Assembly (NCBI RefSeq): GCF_000276665.1
Contig: NW_004955476.1
Coordinates: forward strand, 9,340,248-9,404,247
From: Chinchilla lanigera
Lineage: Eukaryota; Chordata; Mammalia; Rodentia; Chinchillidae
DNA length: 64,000 bases
Direction: 5' to 3'
The translations under genes were made by a program, and so were the position numbers. Of the stretch, positions 1-11,829 are shown in pieces (position 1 is the stretch's first letter; every line of letters starts with the position of its first letter). A model generated the notes under the pieces. The model searched no databases. It worked only from the letters and a program-made list of their open reading frames with translations, and was not told the DNA's origin.

Positions 1-581
1 GCTGTCTGGACAACGCCTTTCTTGTCTCTACCTCGGGGACAACAGGAGCATCACCTTGCCGGAAACCACTGGAACGGCTGATGCATTTCCTTTGCTGCCT
101 GGGCCATGGAGCTGGCGTCCATCCTGGGCGAGCTGGAGTCCTTGCTTCCTGGTATGGTTTATTCCCTGGGTGCCGTCACCTGTAGGAGACTGGCTAGGTA
201 TAGACAGTGTGAAAGCACACTTTTCAATTGCCACACACCCATCCCAGCCCACCCAGTGGTTGCACCAATTTACAGCCCAATCTGTCTTCAAAGTACTGAC
301 AGTGTGGAGGAGTCATGTCTCTCTTCCGTTGCCTCAGAATCCAACTTTTAGGCTCCATGTGCCAAGCCAGCTGTGAAGATGCTCAGCACAGGGGGGAGGG
401 GTTGCCCCTAAAAGCAGTGGGCATGGAGAAAAGGGCCAGGCCTGGGCAGGTAGACACCTCAGCCAAAGGAAGCGTGCCTCCAGCTCAGCTGGGCCTGTGC
501 AGCCACACTGTCCAGCGCCCCTTCTAGGTGTACCGCGGTCTCTCCTGCTCTCAGGTGACTGGCTCATTTGTCTCACAGGAC
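1..581. other. Unassigned sequence, no gene recognised
   Basis: I see no recognisable repeat or gene here. Short open frames on both strands overlap one another and none has a recognisable domain or a convincing splice context. The stretch is probably unique intergenic or intronic DNA. Confidence 0.5.
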
Positions 582-740
582 TATCAGGCTGTTGAGAGAT
601 AATGCTGCCAAGCATTATGCTCACCACTTGAAATACAGGGCTGTGTCTGATGCCCACAGCAATCATACGAAGTTGATGTAATTATCTGGGTCTTGCAGAT
701 GAGAACATCGATGCTCAAGTCTAAGGATCTTTGGTAAAAG
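582..740 (-). mobile_element. MIR SINE remnant
   Basis: Read on the minus strand, this resembles the middle of the MIR tRNA-derived SINE. The plus strand shows the reverse pattern: a stretch listing regional nucleotide positions of the MIR core, then a TTGCAGATGAGAACATCGATGCTCAAG segment that corresponds to the MIR core 'cagatgaggaaactgaggc'. It is heavily diverged, as expected for a family that was active before the placental radiation. Assignment is by eye, and a short L2-like origin cannot be excluded. Confidence 0.45.
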
Positions 741-1737
741 ATGGAATTTAAACAGAATTTGTGTGCAAAATCAATGCTTTTACCACATTGCCATCAACCT
801 TGCTTCCTAGAAATACAAAATCTGGGTCCATCCCTGCTGCAGCCTGGCCCAGGGCCCCAACAACTAAAGCTGTCCCGTGTCATCTCTGTGGAACTCGGTC
901 CCTCTTGGGGGGATTTAATGGCACATCATTTTCTTATTATATTTCCAGGCTGATAGGCAGCCTTTCAACACCAGCTTTGGGGAGTCGCTGGAGGCGGGGG
1001 AGGACACACTGCTTCCGTTGTCCTTCTTCCGCTCAAAGCACCCTTGTCCTGACAGAAGTGTGGTGTTTGGGGTTTTTGTGTGTTTCTGTTCTTGTCAGTG
1101 TCAGTCTTATTTTCATAAATTTTCTTGAGGATCTTCCTTCAAGGACAGGTCCATGCGGGCCAGCAGAGGGCTAGGACGAGGGTGCAGACTGAACCCCTCA
1201 TGGCTTTGGTCTCTCTTTCCCAAGCTCCAAGTTCCTTAAGCACAACAACACTGCCTTCCACTTCTCCTGTACCCTCCACCGCCTCCCTCTTTCCAGACCT
1301 GCACACAGTGAGGGCGGAAGTAGCAGTAATTCTCCATTCTGAAGTCCTCTGTGTGGCGTCTCAGTGTCTCAGGTTTCTGACTCCCTCAGAAAGTCAGATG
1401 TGCACCTGCTGCCTTTCCCCCTCCTGGAGCAACATGAGTGGGTGCCCACTACCTATTAATAGAGGCCTGGTGAGTGGACAGAGGAGTGAGTGAACGAATG
1501 AACAAGGGAAAGGACACTGATCTTAAAAGTAATAAAGAGAAAAGTTAGTCCAAGAAGGAAAAAGGAAATGGGTCATCATTCTTTAGCTTCTGGCATAAAA
1601 ATATGAAGCTAGAACATGCTCGGGACACATTTATGCTCGTCCAAAAGGGCAGAACTGAAAGATAAGAAGAAGAACCTACAGACTGTCCATCAGACCACCA
1701 ATGACCATGAAGGGCTTCAGAGGAAAGCCATTCAGAC
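741..1737. other. Unassigned sequence, no gene recognised
   Basis: No clear repeat is visible. Around 1,440-1,500 a segment ending in GAGTGAACGAATGAACAAG resembles the 3' end of an ancient MIR or L2 element, but the match is too short to call. The overlapping open frames at 761-1,174 and 1,125-1,493 have no recognisable domain. Confidence 0.4.
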
Positions 1738-1945
1738 TAATAATGATGGTGACAATATCTAACATTTATTGATCTCTTGCATGGTTCAGACACTATGCTG
1801 AGTTTATTCACACTATTTCATTTAATCCTCCCAATGACCCTATAACGTAGATGCTATTTTTATCTTTCTTATAATATTGCTCCATGAGATGCCAAGTAAA
1901 TTGTTCAAGGTCTCAGGTTGTTGATTCAAAACCAGTGGTCAAATG
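1738..1945 (-). mobile_element. MIR SINE, nearly full length
   Basis: The plus strand runs in the order expected for a reverse-complemented MIR: 'taacatttattgatctcttgc', then 'ttcatttaatcctcccaatgacc', then a stretch equivalent to 'acagatgaggaaactgagg' and 'aagtaaattgttcaaggtctcagg', and finally a 'gattcaaaaccagtgg' segment matching the tRNA-like B-box side. This is one of the clearer MIR copies in the window. Similar copies are common in mammalian introns and intergenic DNA. Confidence 0.75.
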
Positions 1946-3520
1946 CCAGTGCCTAAGTGATGACCTCTGTGATAAAGACTCATTTATAACATTGCCTTGC
2001 CAGAAGCAGCTGGAAGCTCCAGCCATGTTTGTGAGATTGTCTTTTGTGACAAAAGTTATGAAAAATTTTGTATTACAATGTACACTGCTTCCCTGCACAT
2101 CCGTCTATGGGCATCTAATTAAGGAACAATGATGAGAAGACATTTTGATACAACATAGAGCATTTGGAGACACCCTAGTGAGGGAAAAATTCTCACCACT
2201 TCCTGTAGTTTTCTCCTTTGTCTGCTGGTGGTCAATAAACATTAATCTAACAGAATGCCTGTGGTTTGGGATGCACAGCCCAGCGTTTCTGGATGGCTGC
2301 CTTAGGATGCTATTTGCTCCTGGTGGTGATTTGAAGCCCAAGGCTAGAGTCATCATCATAATCGAGATTGGAATTCGTGGGAATGCAGAGGGGAGGCACA
2401 GCTTTGAAATGCACACTGTAAAGATGGCTTTGCATTTAGCTCAGAGATCAATGCATTCATTTTTCTTTCCTAGAAATTCATTTATGTTTATTCAGCAGCT
2501 GAGTTTTGTGGGTGCCCGGCTGTGCATCACCCTGGTGAGGAATGTCTGTCCTGGCTGAGTTTATGTTCTGAAGGGTGACAGGCATTGCACGGAAGTTATG
2601 GGCCTGTGAAACACGCAAGGCTGAGAGAGACAGAGAGCTGTGAGAACACAGGAGGGACAACCTGCCTGGGCTTAGGAAGTAGAGAAAGACTTTATAAATA
2701 CCTAACATCTTCAGAGTAACTTTTAAAGCTAGATTTTTATTAAATAAGAATCATAAGTATCATTGCACAAAGCACATAGCTATTATAGTGATTTTTATAA
2801 ACTCTGAAAGGTGACAGAAGGTTAAAAACATACTGTTGGCCAAATAGAGAGGTTGTAGCAGAGCAAAATTATTCATGAGACTTGTTAAGAGATATGAAGA
2901 TCAGGGCCAGTATCGTAGGTACAGAGACCACTGAGACAGGTTGGCAATGGAGGAGAGCGATCTGGCCTAACACCAAATGCAAGGGAGGTAGGAATCTATA
3001 GCCAGGAAGCAGGGTAGGGGCCGTGGATGGAAAGTTGAGAAGAAACATCAGCCACAAGGGGGTGTCTGGCCAACCCGCCCCCACAGCCCTTGCTAAAGGC
3101 AGACAAGGTGATCAGGTATCACATGGGGGACAGCAGAGAAGGAACCTGATGGACACCGCACTGATCCCACGTGGAGAACAGCTAAGCTGACTGGGCAGGG
3201 CTCCTGCTGGTATGGAAGCAGGCTCATAAGAACACAGAGGTCTATAAGCATAGAAGCACCCAGAGGAGCCTGGGTTTGGTCCAGCAGAGAATCGTGGTCA
3301 TTTGACACTAACAGATGTGCACCCTGGAGGGGGACTGTCCTGGGTGCACTCCCTTCCTCGCCCAAAATGCTTCCATTCCCAGAACACCTGGATGTCAAGT
3401 GCCAGAGGAGGACTGCTACAATACGAATGCTCATCCCTCCAAAGCTAGGGTTGGAATTGCACTGCCGTGTAACCAAGCTGGGATGAGGCCGCACAGGCTC
3501 CAGCCTTGTGCTAGTTGAAG
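1946..3520. other. Mostly unassigned; one possible ancient repeat
   Basis: Around 2,450-2,600 the text 'ttcatttatgtttattcagcagctgag...gtgcccggctgtgcatcaccctgg' resembles the mammal-wide element with the 'attgagcacctactatgtgccaggcac' signature, probably an old L1M or L2 relic. The rest has no recognisable gene or repeat. Open frames of up to 137 codons here lack domains and overlap frames on the other strand. Confidence 0.4.
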
Positions 3521-3524
3521 TTAG

Positions 3525-3740
3525 TCTAAGCTAACAACTGGAAAGGAAGACAGTTTTACTCTAGCTCACAAATTCAGAGGCTGCACTGTGTGGAGCTGGC
3601 CGTGTTGTGTCAGACTTCACAGCCTGAACAGCGCAGTAGGGAGGCGCTCACCGCATGGTGGCCAAGAGACAGAGACAGGAAGTGCCTGGGTCCTCACGTC
3701 CCCTTTAGAACCACTTTGACAACCTCCCATCCTCCCTCCC
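3525..3740 (-). mobile_element. MaLR-like LTR fragment, reverse orientation
   Basis: The plus strand resembles the reverse complement of an MST/MLT-type MaLR LTR: a GGAAAGGAAGACAGTTTTAC...CTCACAAATTCAGAGGCTG start, a region with CACCGCATGGTGGCCAAGAGACAGAGA, and a pyrimidine-rich continuation. Sequence divergence is high. The family name is inferred from remembered consensus features only. Confidence 0.4.
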
Positions 3741-3835
3741 TCCAGGTCAGCTGCCCCCCACATCCAGCACTGCCCAGCAGCAGCCCTGGCTGACAACCAC
3801 GTTCAACCCATGGCCTTGGAAACTGTTAAGATCCA

Positions 3836-4072
3836 AGCTGAGCCATAGCAGCCTGGAGGCTGGGACTGGGCCTCTGCTGCCTTCCTTGTTCTCTCACACG
3901 CTCTCTCGCTCTCTTTCCTTCTGCCACATAAAACACAGCCCAAAAGCCTTTTCCAAATGCCAGCACCTTCACCTTAGACTTCCCACTCCCAGAACTGTGA
4001 GCCGAGGCATTCCGTTCATTGTGCATGCCCCGGTGTGCATGTCCTGTTACAGCAGCACACACCACTAAGACA
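3836..4072 (+). mobile_element. MST/MLT-type MaLR LTR 3' half
   Basis: The order of motifs fits the 3' half of a MaLR LTR: a CTCTCTCGCTCTCTTTCC tract, then GCCAGCACCTTCACCTTAG, ACTTCCCACTCCCAGAACTG, then TGTTACAGCAGCACACACC and a terminal CTAAGACA. The canonical CA end lies at about 4,072. Only the LTR is present, with no internal retroviral coding sequence. It lies downstream of an oppositely oriented fragment, so two separate insertions or a rearrangement are likely. Confidence 0.6.
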
Positions 4073-5819
4073 AAGGGCCTCACTGGCTTTCTAAATCTGG
4101 CCCAAATGACAATAGTCTGTTAATTTTTTATTTAATGCCCTTTGTGTTGCATCTTCTGCTGGTTTATGTCTTTTCATCACACCTCATCACAACTGGAGCC
4201 ATCTGCCAGGGGGCCGCGGTATCAGCCTTCATCCTCACATGCAATTTCAGGACAGGACTCGATCAGCCAGCACGGCGGGATTCTAGTAGAACATATCTTA
4301 TCTAATATAGAAACATAGTTCCTTCACTACTGAATTTTCCAGTTCACAAATGCTGGGAGTTTCAATACTATTACAACGGTATAGTTCAATGCAATTTAAA
4401 ACCTATTTTTAAAACTGTGTATTGGTTTTGTCTTTAACGCATGCACCTGAATTTCTGTGTGTTGAGATGCCACCTAGTGGACCTCACTGCACATAGGAAA
4501 GTGAAACTAAGCCTGGATGGGTCATAATATAGCATCTCTTGCCTATGAGTTGAGGGCCAACAAATCTTCAGCCAGTGAAATCTCTGATTCGAATTGTTGA
4601 TTTAGTCAGCATACAGTTAGCTCAAAAGGGACCAAAATTTGAAATTTCCCTTAAATATTATATGAGGGAAGATTTAACAGGAAAGCATCAGAAAATGCCT
4701 ACATCAAAGGGATTGGTTTTGATTTATCATCGGTGATAGTGGAAAGAGAAGTTGATAAAAAATAATATGAGACCCTTTTATCTAAGGAAATATAATTTGA
4801 AGCAAATCAAAAACCCAAATTTCAGAATTCCAGGTATAGATGGCAGTTTTAAAGATTCACTCTGTTTCACAACCCTTTCAAGACTAGACTCTAAATGCAC
4901 CTTTACATTTGGTCAAGGCTAATATTCAAAGATGGTTGACTGACTGTCTACCATGAACCAAGTAGAAGCTGAGGACTTAGATCCACTAAAGAGCAAAACG
5001 GAGAGAACCCTGGCCCTAAAGCAAAGCACAAAGATCAGAACTCTGGATTTTGCCATTTAATTTTACACTTGTGTGTCACTGTTTTACTCATGTTTTCTCT
5101 GGTGCAATCCTAAGAGAACTGATTACTATTCTGTTACTAAAACCCAAGGAGAACCCCGCTGTCATGATTAGGACATATGCATTTCTAGAATTTCAGGACT
5201 CGTTCCATCTACGGAAATAGATGTGGTGAAGCAGGTCAGTACTTTAGAGAACTCGTTACAGATTGCTGTCCTGTGGCTTGGGGAGAATCTTTGTGCTCAT
5301 CTGTGCTGGCTGGAGAACTGGCCGTCATCCCCTGAAGTACTGGAATCATGTCCCACAAGGCCCAAACTCAAGCCCATGAGGAGCCCTTAGGAAAATAGAA
5401 AGAGGCAAAGTCCAGCAACACAGAAATGCAGCCAATCCCCTAATGCAGATTTCCCAGGAGCTGAGTAAAGATGGGGAGAGGCTGGAGGGCTGGGCGGAGC
5501 CTCTGGCTGCTCTGCCGCTGCTGCTGGAGCAGCGACTGCCCTCAGCTCTCCTTTGGTTGCCCAACAGTCTCCAGCAAACCACTGAACCAATGGCGAGTCT
5601 AAGGAGCAGCCTGACGCTTGAGTCAGAGTTCATACGGAAAGCTTAGGAGTGATACCTCTGACTCTCATACAACCTACCTTTGCTGTATTTTTAATTCCTA
5701 GGATCCACCAGCACAATCTCTATCAAGAATGTTTTATGCAAATGAACTGAGTCTGTAGTGAGAGTCCTGACACCACATGGCAGCAGACATCTTGTCACAG
5801 CGGTCTTGGTGAGAACACG
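4073..5819. other. Unassigned, AT-rich in its first half
   Basis: No interspersed repeat or gene is recognised. At 5,343-5,650 a GC-richer patch has open frames on both strands (95 codons minus, 67 codons plus) and a CTGCCGCTGCTGCTGG run, but no domain and no strong splice signals on both sides. I treat these frames as chance. Confidence 0.45.
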
Positions 5820-6240
5820 TGTGATGCTTAACTGTGACTGTCAACTTGACACTGGGAAGTGGGTAGGAAGGTAGTCAAGCACACTTCTGAGGTGGGGCTC
5901 TGAGGGTGTTTCCAGAGATGATTGGCATGTGGGGCAACAAACCAAAGGGTGAGACCCTCCCTGGATGTGGGTGGCACTACCCAATAAGGTGGAGGCCAGG
6001 AAGGAGGAAACCCACCTCTCAGCCTGGTTGGCTCTCTTCCTCTGCTTCCAAGACACCATGAGCGGAGTGGCTGTGCTCAGAACGGGCTGCCAGCAGTGAC
6101 CCTCTGCCTCTTCACCACCCAGGAACAGCAGAGCCACATGACCATGGACAGAGACCTCTGAAACTGGGAGCCAAAGTAAACTTTTACTCAGTTACATTGC
6201 TCTCCTCAGGTATCTCATGGCAAGAACAGAAGGCTGACTA
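5820..6240 (+). mobile_element. Rodent LTR-like repeat (ERVL/MaLR-type)
   Basis: Starts with a TGTGATGCTTAACTGTGACTG-like end followed by TCAACTTGACAC, then GAGATGATTGGCATGTGG, GGTGGCACTACCCAATAAGG, and near the 3' end GGGAGCCAAAGTAAACTTTTAC and a CAGGTATCTCATGGCAAG block. This order is shared with the better-defined LTRs at 12,444 and 59,033 (accompanying 'agccaaaataaacct' and 'tttgtctcagcaatgag' motifs). I could not find a matching 5-bp target duplication, so the exact ends are uncertain. Confidence 0.55.
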
Positions 6241-6283
6241 TACTGGGTCAACAGGAAGGGCAGAGAGAAAGAAGGGAAGGAGA

Positions 6284-6305
6284 GGGGAAAGGGGAGGGGA
6301 AGGGG
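6284..6305 (+). promoter_or_regulatory. Potential G-quadruplex motif
   Basis: Four runs of four G separated by loops of 3, 1 and 2 bases (GGGG-AAA-GGGG-A-GGGG-AA-GGGG). It lies within a longer purine-only tract at about 6,265-6,310. Such a motif satisfies the standard G3+N1-7 rule. Nothing shows that it is functional; it may simply be a GGGGA microsatellite derivative. Confidence 0.6.
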
Positions 6306-6364
6306 AGACAAGAGACTACACAGTTTTTATCTACATTGATGCATTAGGAGAAGTACAGTGAGGT

Positions 6365-6605
6365 GTGTGTAATGTGAGTCTTGGTTTTAGGGACACCCGG
6401 TTTTAAATCCCATCAGTACCATTTACAAGTGGTGGGAATTTGGGGTGAATCACTAAACCTCTCAGAGGATCAGTTTCTTCACCTGTAAAGGGAGATAATA
6501 GAATCTCCGAAAATGTTTCTGTAAGGATTAAACTAAATATCACAGATCAGTGCATATCATGATGCATATAGTGCATTTCTGATCTAGTTATTTTATTATT
6601 ATTTC
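6365..6605 (+). mobile_element. MIR SINE
   Basis: Plus-strand order matches MIR: 'gtaatgtgagtcttggttttagg', 'ggttttaaatcccatcagtacc' (B-box-like), 'gaatcactaaacctctcagagg', 'cagtttcttcacctgtaaagg', 'gataatagaatctcc', then 'taaggattaaactaaat'. It is a clear, nearly complete copy. Confidence 0.75.
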
Positions 6606-8245
6606 ACGATTGTTATTCATCATTATAATGAGCTTTATTTGGATGATGTTTGGCTACTACATTTGGTTCTGGAGAATACAAGAGGAATACAGTAATACAA
6701 ATGAGAGAGAATTTAAGGTGTTTTTACCATTTGTATCATGAAATCATGTTGCCCGAGGCCTGAGAAAGCTACAGTTTTGGAGAAATGTCACACTGGCCTT
6801 CACCTATTGACTGGAAGAAGAATGAGGCTTGGTCATTACGCCTGCAGGTATGGGACCAAGCAGAATGAGAAGTTAAAGCATATATCTTTCAGGTCAATGT
6901 GAAGAGGAATTTTCCACAAAACCATCAGGAAGTAAAAAGGCTGTCTGGGGAGGTGGTCCCAGGTTCCGAGTCCACAGTGATGCTTAAATCTGGATGATCA
7001 GTTGTCCTGGATGTTACGTTGGAGGGGGACATTTCACACATTAGTTGAATATCAGGATTAGGTGATGGTTTGTGAGCCCTTTATTCCCGAAGTTCTCTGA
7101 TTCTAGGAGAAAAGAGGAAGGTAAGGAAGAAGTGCTAAAGAAAAGAAATAAAGATAGCCTTTCTTTTTTCCCTTTCTTTTGGGTGGTGTGATTTTTACCA
7201 AGGGCCAGCTCTAGTCCATAAAACACCTTTGTGCAAATTAGAAAATGGTGCTCCCTCTGAGCTGACCTGGAACCATGTGTCAGGGCTTAGGAAGGTGGAG
7301 GTATTTTTAAGAAATTACAGAGCAGAGACCCTTCTGGGCAGAGGCACGAGGACAGGAATAAAGACAGAATTTCTACTCACTTTCCTACTGGGCCCTTATA
7401 TATAGTGGAAAACCTGAAAGACCATATGTAGCCTTTCTGGCTTCAACACTATTTTCATATGTGTGTGTGTTCACATGTATGTGTTTGTGTGCACGTTCAC
7501 ATGTGTGTGTAGTCTCTCTTCTCAATATTGCCACCTGCTCATCAAGCTACCTGATGAGTGCTGGAGAAGGAGAGCTTGGAGATGAAATCTGGACTCTACT
7601 TTGCATCTCACGTTCACTCAGGAGAGTCTAATGGCAGCCTTTAGGTCTTTTTTAGGTCTGAGAATGTGGGAATACGACATAAATGATGTGATCCTGGTAC
7701 CAAGAACATGCAGCTTAAAAGAAGGTGAAAATTATGTGAAAAGGTTGGAGAAAGTTGGACCAGTGATGGGGGAAAGTATGGGTTTTGGCCACCAGCACAC
7801 ATTTTCCCCCTGTGTGTGGTTGAGGTGGATAGTAACTTCAGGAGCTGACCTACAGATCCTTCCTCTGCCTGTCCTCTGGCTCATTGAGGGCATGGGAGTG
7901 TAAGCTCAGTCTGGGCTGGTGACTCTTGCTTCCTGTTTTCTCCTTCTTGGGTTTCCTGTCTGTACCCAAGGGCCATCTTTTAGTATCCTTCAGTTCTTTG
8001 AGGCCCCTGCTATCTTCCATGGAACTTTCCCAAGGTGTGTGTTGTTAGTAGTAGATTTCTGTTGCTTGCAACCCAGAACTCTGATGGAAATACCAATAAT
8101 AAAATTGAAAATGGTAGACGTCCATTAATGCTATAAATGCCTTGTAAGGTACAAAATCTCCACTACTAGAGATAAAACTCTATAGTGCAAGGTCATATAG
8201 CATCTCCTGGCCAAATTTTCATTTACGAAATAACCAAAACTATTA
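6606..8245. other. Unassigned; short TG-rich tract
   Basis: No gene recognised. Positions 7,459-7,512 hold an interrupted TG-rich simple sequence (TGTGTGTGTGTTCACATGTATG and similar). The 100-codon frame at 7,601-7,903 has no domain. The remainder appears unique. Confidence 0.45.
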
Positions 8246-8249
8246 CGTC

Positions 8250-8412
8250 AGCTTGACTTTTATTGAGACTAACCTGAATTTCAGCCTCAGTCCTTTATGT
8301 ACATCACTTCATTTAATTCTCACAATTCATCTAAAGTAAATACTAATAGTGTACTCATTTTATAGACCAGGAAACTGAGGCTGAGAGTAATTTGCTCAAG
8401 ATCAACTTAGAA
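8250..8412 (-). mobile_element. MIR SINE
   Basis: The plus strand shows the reverse-complement MIR order: 'tacatcacttcatttaattc', 'cattttatagaccaggaaac', 'tgaggctgagagtaatttgc', 'tcaagatcaac'. The conserved core is well preserved. Confidence 0.75.
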
Positions 8413-8556
8413 AATGGCATGTTTTTGGGTCACCCCATACCTATGTTCAGATCTACTCTGCTCTTGTCTCTTATTCTGCCTTATCAACCTGCACAGTGGA
8501 CACATTTTCAATATTTCTTCAAATAATAAGCCATGATAGAATAAATAATGAGACAC

Positions 8557-8674
8557 TGAAGTAAAAAGCATGGGGCCAGGGATATGGCTCAGTGACATAG
8601 TTCCTGCCCGGCAAGAACAAGGTCCAGAGTTCAATTCCCGGTACCACAAAAATAAATATATGAAGTAAAAAGCA
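8557..8674 (+). mobile_element. ID SINE with 14-bp target duplication
   Basis: An ID element (alanine-tRNA/BC1-derived SINE, transcribed by RNA polymerase III) starts near 8,571 with GGGGCCAGGGATATGGCTCAG (A box region) and carries GAGTTCAATTCCC (B box), ending in a short A-rich tail. It is bounded by perfect 14-bp copies of TGAAGTAAAAAGCA at 8,557-8,570 and 8,661-8,674, the mark of L1-mediated insertion. The body is more diverged than the copies at 29,868 and 60,960, so this one is probably older. Confidence 0.85.
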
Positions 8675-10900
8675 CATCTTTGCAAATTATGAACCAACTT
8701 TAGGAAAAGATTTAAACTGAGCTTATTTATGGAAAAGCCAGGTCTTACATTCATATTGTTGTGTAACTCTCAGGACTCCATAGTTCCCAGTTTTGGCTCC
8801 GGAATGCATGATGTCCCAGCTGGGTCTTTCTTGTTTGTTAAATATCTACTGGACTAAGTACTCTCCAAGCTCCCAGCAAGTTCATTACTTAACCTGCAAA
8901 TACCTACCTCATCTGTCATCGGCATCCAAATGGCCCGAGGGGTTTTTCATTTCCACTCCATTTTCCAAATTCTTTCTAGCATTTACCTCCCACATCTGGA
9001 ATCAATCCCAACCGGGAGCGAAATGCTGAGTGGTCGGTCAATCTCCTCCCAAGGCAGACTTTCTTTCTCCCAAGGAGAGAAAAGAGTGGGTGGCTCATGA
9101 ACTAACCCTTCTCCTCTGAAGGCAACAGGCCACAGAGGCAGCCTCTGGCTCACAGATCCTTTTTTTCTTTACTAACTAAAATGTTTAAGTTAATGTATTC
9201 AGTCACTGCAGCCCAAAACCACACATATTTCAAAATGGGATCTGTTTCTGTGGTGAATTTGTGAGAATTCTTTGAGACCTAGCCCAAGTTCACTTCTCTG
9301 TAGAAGATTTTCCTCTTGGCAAACAGGGCTGACTTTCCTGTCTGCCGTTGCCACAGCTCTGTGTCTCTCAGATGCCCACTGCACAGAAAAGAGACAGGAT
9401 CAGGTTCCTGGTGACAACAGACTCAATCGCAAGTGTGATGTAAACACTTGCTTTTCTGTTGTTTGGAGTTTTCTTTTGCCTTTGTGTTTGTTTTCCTACC
9501 TAGTATGAGGGTTGGGTTTCCAGATGCCCACACTTGCTTCCTAGGGCCCAACTTCCAGGTCCTTGGGAAGAAATCACGGTTCGTTTAGACTTTTTCCTTT
9601 TCAGGAGGGAGGGACGGAATAAGAGAAGATTCAGTATACTGAACTCCAAGTGTTTCTTTAACTATTCTTGGGAATTTCTTCATGAAAAAAAAAAAAAAAC
9701 CTCCTAAAAAGCCAATGAAAACTGCTTCTGTCAGCTAAGAAAATATGTCTATAAATATGAAGACAAAGTCAATCCCTTAATTAAAGAAATTACACCCTTT
9801 TAGTAATACCCGGCATCCCGACCTTTATGTAAATCATCACGTGATCTTTTCTTTTTACCTCTAGACCAAACAAAAATAGGTGAAACCCAAGATGCCCAGC
9901 CTATCTTGATACAGCCATTAGCTCCTGCTGGGAGAGGTGTGTGATGCTAAACCCAGATGTTACTACAGACAGTAGAAACTTTCAGGATAGGAGAGGGAAA
10001 ACAGGCTCAGTGTAAAGGAGTGAAGCCGGGCCTTTCATTCTGCCGTCTTTAGGATCCGTGACTGAGTCATGGACGCAGCTGGGACACACTGGGCTGCAGA
10101 GGATTCAGGCCTCTTCCTCCTGCTGGGTCTCCCAGGATCCCAGTGCGTGCACTGCACACGGAACGCCCGGTCCGTGCTTTCCATGCACAGCTGGCTGCCA
10201 TGCAGGGGTGAACCTGAGGAAGCAAGCCCAACTCCTGCAGAGCGAGGGCAGAGAAGCAGTGCGAGCAGTGAGCTCTCTGAGAAGCAAGCCGCCTCCTTCT
10301 GGGAGAAACTGGCCTGAGGGGTGGTGATGCAGGCAAGGACAGCACGGCCAGGGCATCCTTGTCTGATTGTAGGAGCTATTACGGTCTCTGTGATCTACCT
10401 TCAGGCAAAACAAGGCTTCTATAAATACTTATGTCCCCCGGATTGGACTCTGAATCCATTCCCCGGATTCTCAAGGGACACCGCTTTGCTGTGTGCACGT
10501 GGCTGGGAAGCCTGGTGACCTTCTCCCTGGCTGTGCCTGGGCCCCTGGCGAGCGTTGTGGTGACTGTAAGGAACAGTAATGAGCAGAGAGGGCAGATAAG
10601 GCATCATCCACGGGAGGCCACGTTGTAATGCCTTCATCAGTGGATGTAATTGACACCAAATGTTTTGGTATTCTGGAAGCTCCAGGAACAGGAGGATATA
10701 AGTTTTACATTTCTTGAGTTCAAGCAGAGAGCAGAGAGATTCTAGAAGCTCAGTGGTAGGGAAAAAGTTGTTTTTCCAGAGCTCAACCAGAGGAACAAGA
10801 GAAACGCGTACTCTGCACTTGCGTTCACCTTCTTTTTGCCTTCCTCCTCCTCTGTGGACTTAGTTTTCTCCTGCACAAATGAAGATTCATCTGCTTAATG
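8675..10900. other. Unassigned; one poly-A run
   Basis: No interspersed repeat identified with confidence. There is a run of 16 or so A at about 9,684-9,700 without a recognisable SINE body upstream. At 10,058-10,420 overlapping frames of up to 102 codons occur on both strands in a GC-richer patch; they have no domain. Treated as unique non-coding DNA. Confidence 0.4.
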
Positions 10901-10904
10901 CTCA

Positions 10905-11070
10905 ACTCACCTCCCTAAAGCGAGTACTTGTCATATAATAGATGCTCAACTAATCCTTCTGAGTAAACAGGTGGGCAGTGGTTAATAGCACAGGGGTTTA
11001 ATGCCCATGTTTCTGCCCTTCTTAACCACGAGACTTGAGGCAAGTTGTTCAACATCAGTTTCGGCATTGG
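10905..11070 (+). mobile_element. Two adjacent MIR fragments
   Basis: The text 'gtcatataatagatgctcaactaatcc' at about 10,930 resembles the 3' end of MIR, and 'gtggttaatagcacaggggtttaatg' with 'gaggcaagttgttcaacatcag' at 10,977-11,062 resembles the 5' half. Since the 3' part precedes the 5' part, these are probably two separate elements. Assignment is by eye. Confidence 0.4.
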
Positions 11071-11204
11071 CTCTCGACCTCAAAATCCACCTCTCCACAA
11101 TCACAGCGCATTCAGCCAGCGTTCAGCTATCTGCAGAATCACTGTCTTCCTTATTGACCTTACAGGATTTATTTCGCTCTTTTAAAATTTGGATCTTTTC
11201 AAAG

Positions 11205-11745
11205 CTTTAATTCTGTTTTTTTATCGTTACATTATTTTGTTCCTATTTTTTCCTTGTTGGTCCATGTTTGCAGTCATAATGTTTCCATTGCTGTGAGGAG
11301 TTGGTCCATGTGCACCGCACACCCTCATTACAGTTTTCACCCCCTTCCCTGCCCTCCCGCTCCTCCCATCTCTTCGTTCCCTTCCCGTCTGAGAAAGATC
11401 CACCTCCTTAGTTCCTATCACTTTTTATTTTGTTCTTTAGTTATAATTTGGGCTTCTCATGTAGAGGAAGCCACATGATATTTAAGTGTGTGTGTCTCAT
11501 TTATTTCACTTAACATCATGGCTCCAAGGTGCAACAACTTTCCCGTACATGAATGGGGTTTATCCTTCCTTGTAGCACAGTTGTACTCCACCGTGTGTAA
11601 ACACCACCTTTTCCCTGTCCCTCCATCTGCCGATGGACATACAGGCTGCTTCCAAGATTTGGCAAATAGGAGCTGTGCTGTAAATGAAATGACTGACATC
11701 ACCATTCACTTATTTATTCACATGTGGTTTTTGATAACTATGTAG
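11205..11745 (-). mobile_element. L1 3' fragment (ORF2 C-terminus and 3' UTR)
   Basis: Read on the minus strand, translated segments match the C-terminal end of L1 ORF2: 'CLHTVEYNCATRKD' (equivalent to the conserved 'YTMEYYSAIKN' block) followed by 'LGAMMLSEINETHTLKYH'. The 3' UTR then shows the polypurine-rich tract (reverse of CTTCCCTGCCCTCCCGCTCC) and an AT-rich tail. It is 5' truncated, as most L1 insertions are. It has stops and frameshifts and cannot encode a functional product. Confidence 0.85.
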
Positions 11746-11829
11746 ATTTGAATATCCACTTGCCCACTTTTGACACCTTTCCCCAGGTGTCTTTTCCTTC
11801 CTGGCATTTACTTGTAGTTGTTTTCTTAT

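Noticed and set aside
5443..5646. Protein-like 67-codon plus frame with a leucine-rich part.
   Set aside because: Leucine codons come from a CTG-rich run, a longer frame exists on the opposite strand and no splice pair was convincing.
7459..7512. TG-rich text suggesting a long microsatellite.
   Set aside because: It is interrupted many times by CACATG and similar, so it is only weakly repetitive.
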